This document shows positions 50,593-59,618 of a stretch of DNA of 64,000 bases, in pieces. Position 1 is the stretch's first letter. Each line of letters opens with the position of its first letter. The DNA is from Thiomicrorhabdus chilensis DSM 12352 (GTDB lineage Bacteria > Pseudomonadota > Gammaproteobacteria > Thiomicrospirales > Thiomicrospiraceae). The notes beneath the pieces were generated by a model. That model was not told where the DNA came from and did not search any database. It was given only the letters and a program-made list of their open reading frames with translations. The stretch lies in the NCBI RefSeq assembly GCF_000483485.1, contig NZ_KI519609.1:355026-419025 (forward strand). The letters run 5' to 3'. Both the position numbers and the translations under genes were made by a program.

Positions 50593-52830
50593 ATGAAATT
50601 GAGAAAAAAATATTTAGTGGCGGCTATCGCCGCGGCGATGACGGTACCTGGAGTCAATGCGGCGGATGAAGTCCAAGAGCAAGCGACAACGCAATTGCAG
50701 TTTTCGCAGCCGATTGATTTGTCGAATCAAGCATCTGATTTAGATTCTGCTTATAAAGCCAAATTGATACGCTTAGGAAATGGGGCATTGATTTCGGTAT
50801 TTGGTGATGCGGTTGATGCGAGTAAAGTTGTTTATGATTTAAAAGATGATGCAGAACGTCCAGCAAGAGATATCTTCATTCGTACCTGTGACAGCATCAA
50901 TACAGACTGCGCGTTGGATGAAAACTGGAGTGCGCCTGAGAATGTTTCAGGAACGGCTGAACTATCCAGTATCAGTACTGATATTAACGGTGACTTAGAC
51001 GGAAGCACTGCTAGAACATCTTACTATGGGGATTCGGATAAACCGAATATTTCACAAGGTGGTTCAAATATCATGATTACTTGGACGGATAAGTACTGTG
51101 ATGCTTTGCCAGGTGATGCGGATGGTGAGACGAATCAAAGAACAGTCTCCTATGTAACACGTAATAATCGTGAAGTACCTTTTAGCTGTACTTATGCTCG
51201 TTATGCTTCAGTCTCAGGAGCAGGTGTTATTGCATGGGGTGCAGGAAGTGAAACAGGTGGTATCCAGTTAAGTGATGGATCCCGTGATGCCAAACAGGAT
51301 TCCAGTAAAGTAAATTCGCTCGGTAAATCGATTATTGCTTGGCAAGAAGATCCTCAGGGATTGCAGATTGGGGGTGGTGATGGCCCAGGGCATGGTGCTT
51401 CAGGTGCAACGGCTAATCATGGTACCGATATCTGGTTCACAACGACAACCCAAATAGATACGAAAACGGACCCTGAAACAGGAAAAGCGATTGCCGGTAA
51501 AACAACAGGTTTAAATACCATTGCACGTTTAACTGACAATACAACCAGTACGCTGAATGGTGGGCATCCGACGGTTAAAGATAAAGATGGTAATCCGGTA
51601 GATGGTGCAACTATTGATGGGGGGCAAACTGCCTCGACACGTGCCAATACAGGGTTAGTTGGACCAACTATTGTGATTGCTTATGAAGAGACAAAAGGCT
51701 CTGAAGAGATAGAAACAGGTAAATACGTTCGTTACCACAGTTTCCCTTATACAATGGATCCAAGTGCATTAGCGGATGATTCTGACGATGGAGTTCCAGG
51801 GCAGTCTGGTTGTTTGATCTCCAATCCAGCAGAAAATGCACGTCGTGTACGTTTTGTTCCGCAAGCTACGCCAGGTTCAAGTGGATTACAAATGGCTATT
51901 TTCTGGAAAGAGGGGCAGTATGACGCTGGTGGTCCATCAGACATCGTGACTCGTTTGCTTAGAAATGGGGTAAGCCATACCAATATGTCTCCTGCGGTAG
52001 CGGCAAACTGTGAAACGTCTGATTATGCAGTGTCCTCAGTTTTGGTTAATGAACCTGCTCTAAACTTGAGCAGTAATACCAAAACCGGCGGTAATTTAGA
52101 AGATACAACAGAAACCAATAATATTGAAAATGCATTGGCGCATCGTGGTGCGATTGTTGGAGATGATGTTTATATTGGTTATACCTATACCTCTGACTGG
52201 GCATTGACCACTTATACTACTTTGGATAATTATGATTTCTGGTTAAGACATTATGATGGTGCAACCGATACTTGGACAGCGCCAAAAAATATCTCTAATT
52301 TGCCGACTTTAGATTTGAATGTGCGTGAACCACGTTTTGTGAAAACGCCATTCTCTGATGACCCTGCGCAAAACTACAATCCAGATGCGTTCATTATTGC
52401 CTGGGGTAGTCAAACCAATGTGGCTTCGCATTTAGAAGATCCTTCAGATGTTGATATCTTCTATACACGTTCGTTTGATAAAGGCGTGACTATGGAGCCA
52501 ATTGTCAGAATTGATAATCCTGATGGATCAGGTAGATTTGAATCTCAACTACGTCCAACACCAGATGGTCAAACATTGTATGCGGTGTGGAATGAAGAGA
52601 AAGCGGATGGATCCGTTAATGCCATGTTCTCTAAAGCCGTGAATGGTGAAGTGACCGGTGAAGATCCATACGAGGCTGTATTGTCTTCCTTGAATCCTGC
52701 TGGAACGTCTTCTTCTTCAAGTGGTGGATGTACGGTTTCCGGCAATGCCAAGTTTGATCCGGTGTTACCCGCCATTTTGGCTTCTGCGTTGGCTTTCCTA
52801 GGCTTCCGCCGTTACCGTAACCAAGGTTAA
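50593..52830 (+). CDS. Choice-of-anchor O protein with JDVT-CTERM-like sorting signal
   Basis: A 745-residue exported protein (ATG at 50593 after AAGGAG). The signal peptide is MKLRKKYLVAAIAAAMTVPGVNA. The large ectodomain has repeated beta-propeller-like units (KLIRLGNGALISVFGDAV, IIAWQEDPQG, IVIAYEET, FIIAWGSQTN) and Asp-box-like pieces. After a Ser run (SSSSS) comes GGCTVSGNAKFDPVLPAILASALAFLGFRRYRNQG in two parts: an invariant Cys, a hydrophobic helix and a basic end. This is the JDVT-CTERM type of C-terminal sorting signal, usually matched with a nearby glutamic-type protease. AT-rich codon use. Physiological role unknown. Confidence 0.85.
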   Translation: MKLRKKYLVAAIAAAMTVPGVNAADEVQEQATTQLQFSQPIDLSNQASDLDSAYKAKLIRLGNGALISVFGDAVDASKVVYDLKDDAERPARDIFIRTCDSINTDCALDENWSAPENVSGTAELSSISTDINGDLDGSTARTSYYGDSDKPNISQGGSNIMITWTDKYCDALPGDADGETNQRTVSYVTRNNREVPFSCTYARYASVSGAGVIAWGAGSETGGIQLSDGSRDAKQDSSKVNSLGKSIIAWQEDPQGLQIGGGDGPGHGASGATANHGTDIWFTTTTQIDTKTDPETGKAIAGKTTGLNTIARLTDNTTSTLNGGHPTVKDKDGNPVDGATIDGGQTASTRANTGLVGPTIVIAYEETKGSEEIETGKYVRYHSFPYTMDPSALADDSDDGVPGQSGCLISNPAENARRVRFVPQATPGSSGLQMAIFWKEGQYDAGGPSDIVTRLLRNGVSHTNMSPAVAANCETSDYAVSSVLVNEPALNLSSNTKTGGNLEDTTETNNIENALAHRGAIVGDDVYIGYTYTSDWALTTYTTLDNYDFWLRHYDGATDTWTAPKNISNLPTLDLNVREPRFVKTPFSDDPAQNYNPDAFIIAWGSQTNVASHLEDPSDVDIFYTRSFDKGVTMEPIVRIDNPDGSGRFESQLRPTPDGQTLYAVWNEEKADGSVNAMFSKAVNGEVTGEDPYEAVLSSLNPAGTSSSSSGGCTVSGNAKFDPVLPAILASALAFLGFRRYRNQG

Positions 52831-52870
52831 ATGCAAAGCGCATAACGCGTTTAAATAACCTTTAACTTAA

Positions 52871-52906
52871 AAGGCGCCATTTGAGCAATCGAATGGCGCC
52901 TTTTTT
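52871..52906 (+). terminator. Terminator of the anchor-O gene
   Basis: AAGGCGCCATT and AATGGCGCCTT pair around TGAGCAATCG, followed by T. It separates this gene from the protease gene. Confidence 0.88.
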
Positions 52907-52957
52907 ATGGTCTGCGATTTATAATGAAAATTCTGATTGGGATGTGGAAGGTGTTAA

Positions 52958-53434
52958 ATGAACAGGGCGTTCTGGTTGTCTGAGTTAGGGCTGGTATTTA
53001 AGGGTAAATTTTTACAAGAGAAGTGGTTTTACCTTGCATTGGTCTTATCTCCGCTCGCCTTGGCCGTGGGGTTATTGTGGTTTTCCGAGCTGTTTTCTCC
53101 TTTTGAGATTACCTGGATGGCCTTGTTTATTATGGTTTTCTGGCAGCCGCTGATTGAGGAGCTGTTTTTTCGCGGACTTTTACAGGGAAAGCTGTTTCAG
53201 CAGACCTGGTTCCAAGAATCATTGGCTGGAATCAGCCGGGCGAATATCGTGGTGAGTATTCTGTTCGTTGCAACGCATTTTATTTATCATCCGCCGCTTT
53301 GGGCTTTGGCGGTATTTATTCCATCTTTGATTTTTGGCTGGTTTCGTGACCGTTACGATTCCGTGCTTCCCTCAATTTTACTTCACGCCTTTTATAACGC
53401 CTCTTTTTTGACGGTATTCATTTTCCTATCCTGA
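52958..53434 (+). CDS. CPBP-family glutamic intramembrane protease, MrtJ-like
   Basis: A 158-residue multi-helix membrane protein with the CPBP (Rce1-like) catalytic motifs: EELFFRG (Glu 67-68 and Arg 72), FVATH (His 107) and HAFYN (His 143, Asn 147). It lies directly after a gene whose product ends in a JDVT-CTERM-like signal with a Cys. This matches the MrtJ type of protease that cuts such signals. GGAAGG precedes the start. Its own terminator was not clear. The pairing is established family knowledge, the activity here inferred. Confidence 0.82.
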   Translation: MNRAFWLSELGLVFKGKFLQEKWFYLALVLSPLALAVGLLWFSELFSPFEITWMALFIMVFWQPLIEELFFRGLLQGKLFQQTWFQESLAGISRANIVVSILFVATHFIYHPPLWALAVFIPSLIFGWFRDRYDSVLPSILLHAFYNASFLTVFIFLS

Positions 53435-53611
53435 TGTCCTCTTGCTTATATAGAGGGTTCTCAATCAATCCATATTAGTAATTTCTAATGTGTATTAACT
53501 GGCTTTATTTATGGTGATAGAAAACTTAACCTTTATTAATGTGAAAATTTCCCATATAGTGAGTTCCGTGAAAGAGAGACAACTTTTCAAAAGGAATCAA
53601 AGGAAAAGATT

Positions 53612-54280
53612 ATGAAAAACTCAATCCAGAATTTATTTGCGGTCAGTGTGTTAGCCGGTGCGATGATGATGAATCTAGGGGCGGCGCAGGCGAGCGATGT
53701 TGTGTCAACCGATACGAGCCTTGAGGCGACGGTTGCGGATATGCCAATTGAGGCCTTGTCGGTTGAAGAGGAGCATGGTTTGATTTTCATGCGTGAGGAA
53801 GAAAAACTGGCGCGTGATGTGTACCTGACTTTATATGATATATGGGGTCTGAGTATCTTTGAAAATATCGCCAAGTCTGAACAGAGCCATACTGATGCGA
53901 TTAAACTGTTGATTGAGAAGTATCAATTGGCGGATCCGGTGGTGGACGATTCGATTGGAGTCTTTACCGATTACCATTTTGTGGAAACCTATGAAGCCTT
54001 AGTGGCCAAGGGGTCTGAAAGCTTAGAAGGTGCTCTTCAGGTAGGGAATATGATTGAAGAGTTGGACATAAAAGATATTGCTGAATCTGTTGCCGTAGTG
54101 GAAGGTAATGACGATATCGTGGCGGTTTACAGTGAACTGATGAAAGGGTCACGCAACCATCTGAGATCTTTTTGGGATGTGTTGACTAAAAAAGGCTTTA
54201 CCTATGAGCCGCAGTTTATTTCTCAGGAAGAGTTTGACGCGATCATTAATTCACCGATGGAAACCACGAATTTGAAATAA
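53612..54280 (+). CDS. DUF2202 ferritin-like periplasmic protein
   Basis: A 222-residue protein with a signal peptide (MKNSIQNLFAVSVLAGAMMMNLGAAQA). The DUF2202 domain is helical with the Glu/His iron-site-like motifs FMREEEKLARDVY, NIAKSEQSHTDAI and a later SRNHLRSFWD. A di-metal site is likely; no function is proven. It follows the protease gene after 177 bases with AAAGGA upstream and has its own terminator. Confidence 0.82.
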   Translation: MKNSIQNLFAVSVLAGAMMMNLGAAQASDVVSTDTSLEATVADMPIEALSVEEEHGLIFMREEEKLARDVYLTLYDIWGLSIFENIAKSEQSHTDAIKLLIEKYQLADPVVDDSIGVFTDYHFVETYEALVAKGSESLEGALQVGNMIEELDIKDIAESVAVVEGNDDIVAVYSELMKGSRNHLRSFWDVLTKKGFTYEPQFISQEEFDAIINSPMETTNLK

Positions 54281-54300
54281 TCTTCCGGTGCCATTGTTAT

Positions 54301-54326
54301 AAAGGGGCTTTTTGGCCCCTTTTTTG
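54301..54326 (+). terminator. Terminator of the DUF2202 gene
   Basis: AAGGGGC and GCCCCTT pair around TTTTTG, followed by a T-tract. Confidence 0.85.
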
Positions 54327-54408
54327 TGTTTGCCGCATAGGATGTTGGGTGGCATTGCGGGTAGAATGAATAGCACAGCACGACAAATGAAAACGGAACA
54401 ATACAACG

Positions 54409-55911
54409 ATGGCAACCTTAACATTGCGCAGCATTGCGATTGATACCTATAAGGAAAACGTGGCTTATTTGCACCGCAACTGCGAGGTGTACCAGAGTGA
54501 GGGTTTTCAGGCACTCAATAAGATCGAAGTGCACAGCAGTGAAAACGGTGAATCGGTGGTGGCGGTGTTGAATGTGGTGGATGACGATTCCATCGTCGCC
54601 CCGGGTGAGCTGGGCTTAAGTGAACAGGTGTTCGAACAGTTTGGTTTGCCGGAAGGCTCAAGCGTCAGAATCTGCCCGGCCAGTCAGCCCCACTCCTTTT
54701 ATTATGTTCACCGTAAGATTGCCGGGAATTCCTTAAGTCATGAACAATATTTGGAGATAATCCAGGATATTTCAGCCAACCGGTATTCTAAGATCGAAAT
54801 GACCGCCTATCTGGTGGCCTGCGCCGAAAGTGGCATGGATCGGGACGAGGTACTCTTCTTGACGCAGGCTATGCTTAAAACCGGAGAGCAGATCGATTGG
54901 GGCGAGTCTCTGGTGGTGGATAAACACTGCATCGGCGGCATTCCAGGCAATCGCACCAGTATGTTGATTGTGCCGATTGTGGCCGCGCATGGTCTGTTTA
55001 TGCCTAAAACCTCCAGCCGAGCGATTACCTCGCCAGCGGGAACGGCAGACACCATGGAAGTGTTCAGTCGTGTGGAGCTAAGCATCAAGCAGCTTCAGAA
55101 AATTGTCCGGCAATTACGCGGCTGCCTTGCCTGGGGCGGCACTGCCAAACTTGCGCCGGTGGACGATGTCTTGATTTCGGTTGAACGCCCCTTATCGATG
55201 GATTCTCCGGGGCAGATGGTGGCCTCCATTCTTTCCAAAAAGGCCGCAGCTGGGGCGACTCACTTGATTGTCGATATTCCGGTTGGGCCGACGGCCAAGA
55301 TCCGTAACCAGAGTACCGCGATGAAGCTGAGAAAGCTGTTTGAATATGTGGGTGACAACATGGGGCTTGAGCTGGAAGTGGTGATTACCGATGGCCGTCA
55401 ACCTGTGGGACGCGGAGTAGGGCCGGTGCTGGAGGCGCGGGATGTGATGCAGGTCTTGGAAAATGATCCTCTGGCTCCACGCGAGTTACGTGAGAAAGCG
55501 TTGCATCTGGCGGGGAGGATTATTGAATTTGATCCCGATGTTCGCGGTGGCCAAGGTTATGCGATTGCGCGAGACATTCTCGACTCCGGACGCGCTTTGG
55601 AAAAGTTTTTGGCCATTGTGCAGGCTCAGGGAAAAAATCATCATCCCCCTAAGTTGGGTCGGATTCGACACGAGGTGTTGGCCCAGCAATCGGGAGAGGT
55701 TAAGGCCATTAATAATTTCCAGATTGCGCGTATTGCCAGTTTGGCGGGCGCGCCTATGGATAAGGGCGCTGGGGTGGATTTACATAAAAAACTGGGCGAT
55801 CAGGTTCAGCAAGGCGAGCCGCTTTACACCATCTATGCCGAATTCAGTTCGGATATGAATTTTGCCAAAGAAGCGGTTGGCCACGATGTGGGCTTTACTT
55901 TGACGAGCTGA
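54409..55911 (+). CDS. AMP/thymidine phosphorylase family protein
   Basis: A 500-residue protein of the long thymidine phosphorylase family, which includes archaeal AMP phosphorylase. The N-terminal domain of about 85 residues is typical of the long form. The catalytic core has [55 protein letters not shown] and [14 protein letters not shown], and a C-terminal domain contains [18 protein letters not shown]. Family members cleave nucleoside or nucleotide with phosphate. AMP phosphorylase is likely by length but the substrate is not settled. No RuBisCO or R15P isomerase gene lies nearby. Confidence 0.8.
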   Translation: MATLTLRSIAIDTYKENVAYLHRNCEVYQSEGFQALNKIEVHSSENGESVVAVLNVVDDDSIVAPGELGLSEQVFEQFGLPEGSSVRICPASQPHSFYYVHRKIAGNSLSHEQYLEIIQDISANRYSKIEMTAYLVACAESGMDRDEVLFLTQAMLKTGEQIDWGESLVVDKHCIGGIPGNRTSMLIVPIVAAHGLFMPKTSSRAITSPAGTADTMEVFSRVELSIKQLQKIVRQLRGCLAWGGTAKLAPVDDVLISVERPLSMDSPGQMVASILSKKAAAGATHLIVDIPVGPTAKIRNQSTAMKLRKLFEYVGDNMGLELEVVITDGRQPVGRGVGPVLEARDVMQVLENDPLAPRELREKALHLAGRIIEFDPDVRGGQGYAIARDILDSGRALEKFLAIVQAQGKNHHPPKLGRIRHEVLAQQSGEVKAINNFQIARIASLAGAPMDKGAGVDLHKKLGDQVQQGEPLYTIYAEFSSDMNFAKEAVGHDVGFTLTS

Positions 55912-55948
55912 GTGAAGCCGGCGGCTTGAGAGCTTAATCGTAGGCCAT

Positions 55949-57784
55949 TCAAGCCGAAACCCATTGCCCCTTGCCGCGTTTTTTGGCCAGATACATCGCT
56001 TTGTCCGCCTCTTTGAGGATGTCATCCACACTGACGTTCATGGTTTGATCAAACGCTTTGAGTCCGATAGAGGCTTTAACATGGGCTTGATGTTGGTTGG
56101 AAAGATCAATGGGTTGACTGATTGATTCAATCAGTTTGTCCGCCAATTCGGCGGCAAAACTTTCATTGCGGATGCCTTCGAGCAGAACCACAAATTCATC
56201 TCCCCCAAAACGTGATGCTAAATCGGTTTTGCGTATGGTGTGTTGAATGCGTTCGGCTACTTCTTTCAGTAGAATGTCCCCGGCGTCATGGCCGTATTGG
56301 TCATTGATGGCCTTAAAACCATCCAGGTCGATGAATAACAGGGCGTGTGTCTGGGGGTTGTGCGGCAGACTCAAGATAGTCTGCTCCAGTTCGGTTACTA
56401 ATAACCTGCGTTTTGCCAGTCCGGTCAGATGGTCGTAGTGTGCAATTTTGTAGCTTTCGGCAAGCAATCCCTCTTTCTCTTCGCTCACTTGGTTGAAGGC
56501 GTGAATCACATGATTGTAGTAGGCGGCGATTAAGGAAGCGTCGGAATAGGGGTCGACCAGAATCTTGTGGCTAAAATCCTGTTTTTGAGCCTGAATGTTC
56601 ATGGCCTGGGCCAAATCAAACATCGAGGTGGTGGCCTGGTGTTCGCTGATGTTGAGGCCCAGTATTTCGTCAGATTCCGAGACCCTTAGAGTGTAAAAGT
56701 GATTGATGCTTTTCAAAATCAGGTAGCTGAGGCTGAAAGAAAGCAGGCCAATCGCAATCACGCCCGTCAATTGAATTTTGAATTGCGCCCAAATGTCCAC
56801 GTCTGTCATCAGCCAAGGCACGGCAAGGGTTCCGGCTATCCCTGCAAAAAGATGGACTGGAACCGCTTCAATGGCGTCATCGATTTTCCATTTTATCAGC
56901 AGTTCTTTACCGATGCAGTAGGCGATAAATCCAAGGACTCCGATCAGCATGGCTGAATAAGGAGAAGCTAGATGAGCCGATGCGGTGATGGCGACCAAGC
57001 CGGCTAGAATGCCGTGCATGATGGAACCCACTCTGAAATAGCCGGTGAATAGTCGACTGAATATCAATCCGGCAATGCCTCCCATTGAGGCGGCAATCAG
57101 GGTGTTAAGAATGACCAGGCCTGTCAGGTTGTTGAGGGCCAGTACGGAGCCGCCGTTAAAGCCGATCCATCCTAACCAGATTAGAAAAACGCCCAAGGCG
57201 CTGTAGGCCAGGTTGGACTGTTCAAACAGTGTGTTCTCGCCATCAAACCGTCCCAGCCTGGAACCGATTACCAGGATCGCTGCCAGGGCCGCCCAGCCGC
57301 CTACCGAGTGGACGACGGTGGAGCCGGCAAAGTCGATGAACCCCATTTGAGCGAGCCATCCCGCTTCATTCCAGACCCAATGCGCCTGTATCGGGTAAAT
57401 GAACACCGATACCACCACGGCAATGATCAAATATGACAGGTATTTGGTTCTTTCCGCGATGGCGCCCGAAATGATGGTGACCGCGGTCGAGGCGAACATG
57501 GCTTGAAACAATACCATGGTCAAGTCAGAAAACTGGTTGAGATAGAAAAAACCGCTGTCTAAACCGATGATTCCATTAAAGCTCTCTCCCAACATAATGC
57601 CCGCACCAAAAACGACAAAAACCATAAACGAAATGAAGAAGTCGCTGATGTTCTTAATGGCGGTCGAGATTGAGTTTTTAGCCCGGGTAGCCCCCGCCTC
57701 AAGTGCTGTAAAGCCAGGCTGCATAAGGGCAACCAGGGTGGCGCTTAACAGAACCCAGAGAATGTCAATCGGTTGGTCGCTCAT
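55949..57784 (-). CDS. Ammonium transporter fused to GGDEF diguanylate cyclase
   Basis: A single 611-residue polypeptide. Residues 1-365 are an Amt/MEP/Rh transporter with eleven helices, including the twin histidines in STVVHSVGGWAAL and VPVHLFAGIAGTLAVPW. Linker helices follow. Residues about 445-611 are a cyclase: LTGLAKRRLL, LLFIDLDGFKAINDQYGHDAGD and GGDEFVVLLEG near 527. An inhibitory RxxD site (RKTD) sits five residues before GGDEF. Amt-cyclase fusions act as ammonium sensors that adjust cyclic di-GMP. The start is at 57784. No glnK gene is adjacent, unlike usual amtB. Confidence 0.92.
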   Translation of the reverse strand: MSDQPIDILWVLLSATLVALMQPGFTALEAGATRAKNSISTAIKNISDFFISFMVFVVFGAGIMLGESFNGIIGLDSGFFYLNQFSDLTMVLFQAMFASTAVTIISGAIAERTKYLSYLIIAVVVSVFIYPIQAHWVWNEAGWLAQMGFIDFAGSTVVHSVGGWAALAAILVIGSRLGRFDGENTLFEQSNLAYSALGVFLIWLGWIGFNGGSVLALNNLTGLVILNTLIAASMGGIAGLIFSRLFTGYFRVGSIMHGILAGLVAITASAHLASPYSAMLIGVLGFIAYCIGKELLIKWKIDDAIEAVPVHLFAGIAGTLAVPWLMTDVDIWAQFKIQLTGVIAIGLLSFSLSYLILKSINHFYTLRVSESDEILGLNISEHQATTSMFDLAQAMNIQAQKQDFSHKILVDPYSDASLIAAYYNHVIHAFNQVSEEKEGLLAESYKIAHYDHLTGLAKRRLLVTELEQTILSLPHNPQTHALLFIDLDGFKAINDQYGHDAGDILLKEVAERIQHTIRKTDLASRFGGDEFVVLLEGIRNESFAAELADKLIESISQPIDLSNQHQAHVKASIGLKAFDQTMNVSVDDILKEADKAMYLAKKRGKGQWVSA

Positions 57785-58111
57785 AACGTCATCTGTATTT
57801 TAAGTAGAATTATTTAATTTAAGCAAAATCTATACCTTGTTAGTTTTCAATATAAATATCCAATATGTTGTTTTATTGATTGTTGTGTTTGATTTAGTGA
57901 TTGGTGAAAATTAAATTTTTTTAATTCATTTTGCACTTTAATGGTTCGTAATTGACAGGGTGGAGGTTGAAAATGCAAAGATTGGAATTGGTTTTTGGGG
58001 GAAAGTGAGATCTTTGGTTGAATTGCAAATAATTGATTGGCTTTGCTGTCATTCGGCATTTTTAGCCTTTATAATAGCCACCTGCATATCACATCTGCTT
58101 GTGTCATATAC
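57785..58111. other. AT-rich gap upstream of tRNA-Arg
   Basis: This is 327 bases without a coding sequence. It holds the promoter of the Amt-GGDEF gene on the left and that of the tRNA gene on the right (58046-58075). Confidence 0.5.
58046..58075 (+). promoter_or_regulatory. Promoter of tRNA-Arg
   Basis: A perfect TATAAT (-10) at 58070-58075 lies 17-18 bases after a weak -35 (CTGTCA/TGTCAT). The expected start site is near 58082, about 30 bases before the tRNA. Confidence 0.6.
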
Positions 58112-58188
58112 GCGCCCGTAGCTCAGCTGGATAGAGCGCTCCCCTCCGGAGGGAGAGGCCGGGAGTTCGAATCTTCTCGGGCGCGCCA
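58112..58188 (+). tRNA. tRNA-Arg (CCG)
   Basis: A 77-base tRNA. The acceptor stem is GCGCCCG with CGGGCGC, followed by G and an encoded CCA. The D arm GTAGCTCAGCTGGATAGAGC, anticodon stem CTCCC/GGGAG with loop CTCCGGA (anticodon CCG) and T arm GTTCGAATC all fold normally. Confidence 0.97.
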
Positions 58189-58220
58189 TTTATTCTTTTA
58201 TTTTCAGAGAGTCCCTTAGT

Positions 58221-59609
58221 TTAGTCATTGACCTTGGGTCCTACCCAGACTTGCTGTACATTGACAAATTCCATTATTCCATGTGGGCCTAATTCTCGGC
58301 CGTATCCTGAGCGTTTGATGCCTCCGCTTGGCAAGCGTGGGTCGGTTTTTACCAAGCCGTTGATGGTGACTTGTCCAGCCTCGATCCGGGATGCCATTTG
58401 TTGCGCTTTTTTAACATCGGCTGTCCAAATAGAGGCAGCAAGGCCGTAAGGTGTGTCGTTTGCCATTTCCAGGGCATGTTCTTCGGAATGCGCTTTCATG
58501 ACGACCGCGATTGGACCGAAAGTCTCTTCACAGGAAGCTTGCATTTCAGGCGTGACATCCACCAGAAGCGTAACGGGATAAAAGAAACCCGGATGATCCG
58601 GGATTTCGCCGCCCAGAAGACACTTTCCGCCTTGGGCAATCGTCATCTTGACCTGTCTGTGCAGACCGTCGCGTAAATCTTTGCGTGCGATGGGTCCTAC
58701 TTGGGTTTGCGGATCGGTCGGATCGCCCATTTTCAAGGCGGCAAGACGGGCGTGCAGTTTTTCCACGAATTCGTCATAAACCGATTCCTCAACAATCAGG
58801 CGCTTGGCTGCAATGCAGGATTGTCCGGCATTGATAATCCTTGAAATCGTCAAGGCTTCGATGGCTGCATCCAGGTCTGCATCGGCAAATACCAGGCTTG
58901 GATCGGAGCCGCCCAGTTCGAGTACGGCCGGTTTGATCAGGCTGGCCGCCAGAGAGGCGACCTGACTGCCGGCGCGACTCGATCCGGTCAAGGACACCGC
59001 TTGTACGGCATCATGTCTGATGACCGCCTCAACCTGTTCACGATGAATTGGAAGGTTTTGCATCAAACCCTGCGGGACTCCGATTTTTTCGCCAACCTCC
59101 GCAAAAATATCGGCAATGGCTTGGGCGCAGGCGGGTACGTGTTCGTCATGCTTCATCAGACAGGTGTTGCCAGCCATGATTGCAGGCGCACTGAAGCGCA
59201 ATGCCAGCCAGAAAGGAGCGTTCCACGGCAAAATGCCTAAAACGGGACCTAAGGGTAGATGCTGTACGTAACTGTGGGTTGCATCCGAAGGCAGGGAGAT
59301 GGGGGTTAAATACGTCTCCCCATGTTCGGCGTAATGTTCGGCGCACCATGCTGCCTTTTCCACTTCGCCGTAAGCTTCTGTGATCGGTTTGCCCATTTCT
59401 AGGGTCATCAGCATGGCCAGCCGTTCTTTGTCCTCGCGCATTCGTTCAGCGACTTTTTTCAATAATTCGGATCGTGTCTTAAAGTCGCTTAACTTCCAGT
59501 GTCGAAACGCTGCGACCGAGGTTTCGATTGCAGTGGCAATCTGCTGATCCTCCAGCGGAGGAAAACGATGTGCTTCTTGCCCGGTATATGGGTTGGTTGC
59601 TACTAACAT
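58221..59609 (-). CDS. doeC: Aldehyde dehydrogenase DoeC (ectoine degradation)
   Basis: A 462-residue NAD-type aldehyde dehydrogenase. It has PWNAPFWLALRF, LTGSSRAGSQV, ELGGSDPSLVFAD (Glu), GQSCIAAKRLIV (Cys) and GIKRSGYGRELG. In ectoine breakdown DoeC oxidises aspartate semialdehyde to aspartate. It is last in the doe operon (downstream of doeA by nine bases) with AAGGAGATAAA before its start, which supports the role; on sequence alone it is a succinate-semialdehyde-type enzyme, close to the one at 31.5 kb. Confidence 0.82.
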   Translation of the reverse strand: MLVATNPYTGQEAHRFPPLEDQQIATAIETSVAAFRHWKLSDFKTRSELLKKVAERMREDKERLAMLMTLEMGKPITEAYGEVEKAAWCAEHYAEHGETYLTPISLPSDATHSYVQHLPLGPVLGILPWNAPFWLALRFSAPAIMAGNTCLMKHDEHVPACAQAIADIFAEVGEKIGVPQGLMQNLPIHREQVEAVIRHDAVQAVSLTGSSRAGSQVASLAASLIKPAVLELGGSDPSLVFADADLDAAIEALTISRIINAGQSCIAAKRLIVEESVYDEFVEKLHARLAALKMGDPTDPQTQVGPIARKDLRDGLHRQVKMTIAQGGKCLLGGEIPDHPGFFYPVTLLVDVTPEMQASCEETFGPIAVVMKAHSEEHALEMANDTPYGLAASIWTADVKKAQQMASRIEAGQVTINGLVKTDPRLPSGGIKRSGYGRELGPHGIMEFVNVQQVWVGPKVND

Positions 59610-59618
59610 TTTATCTCC

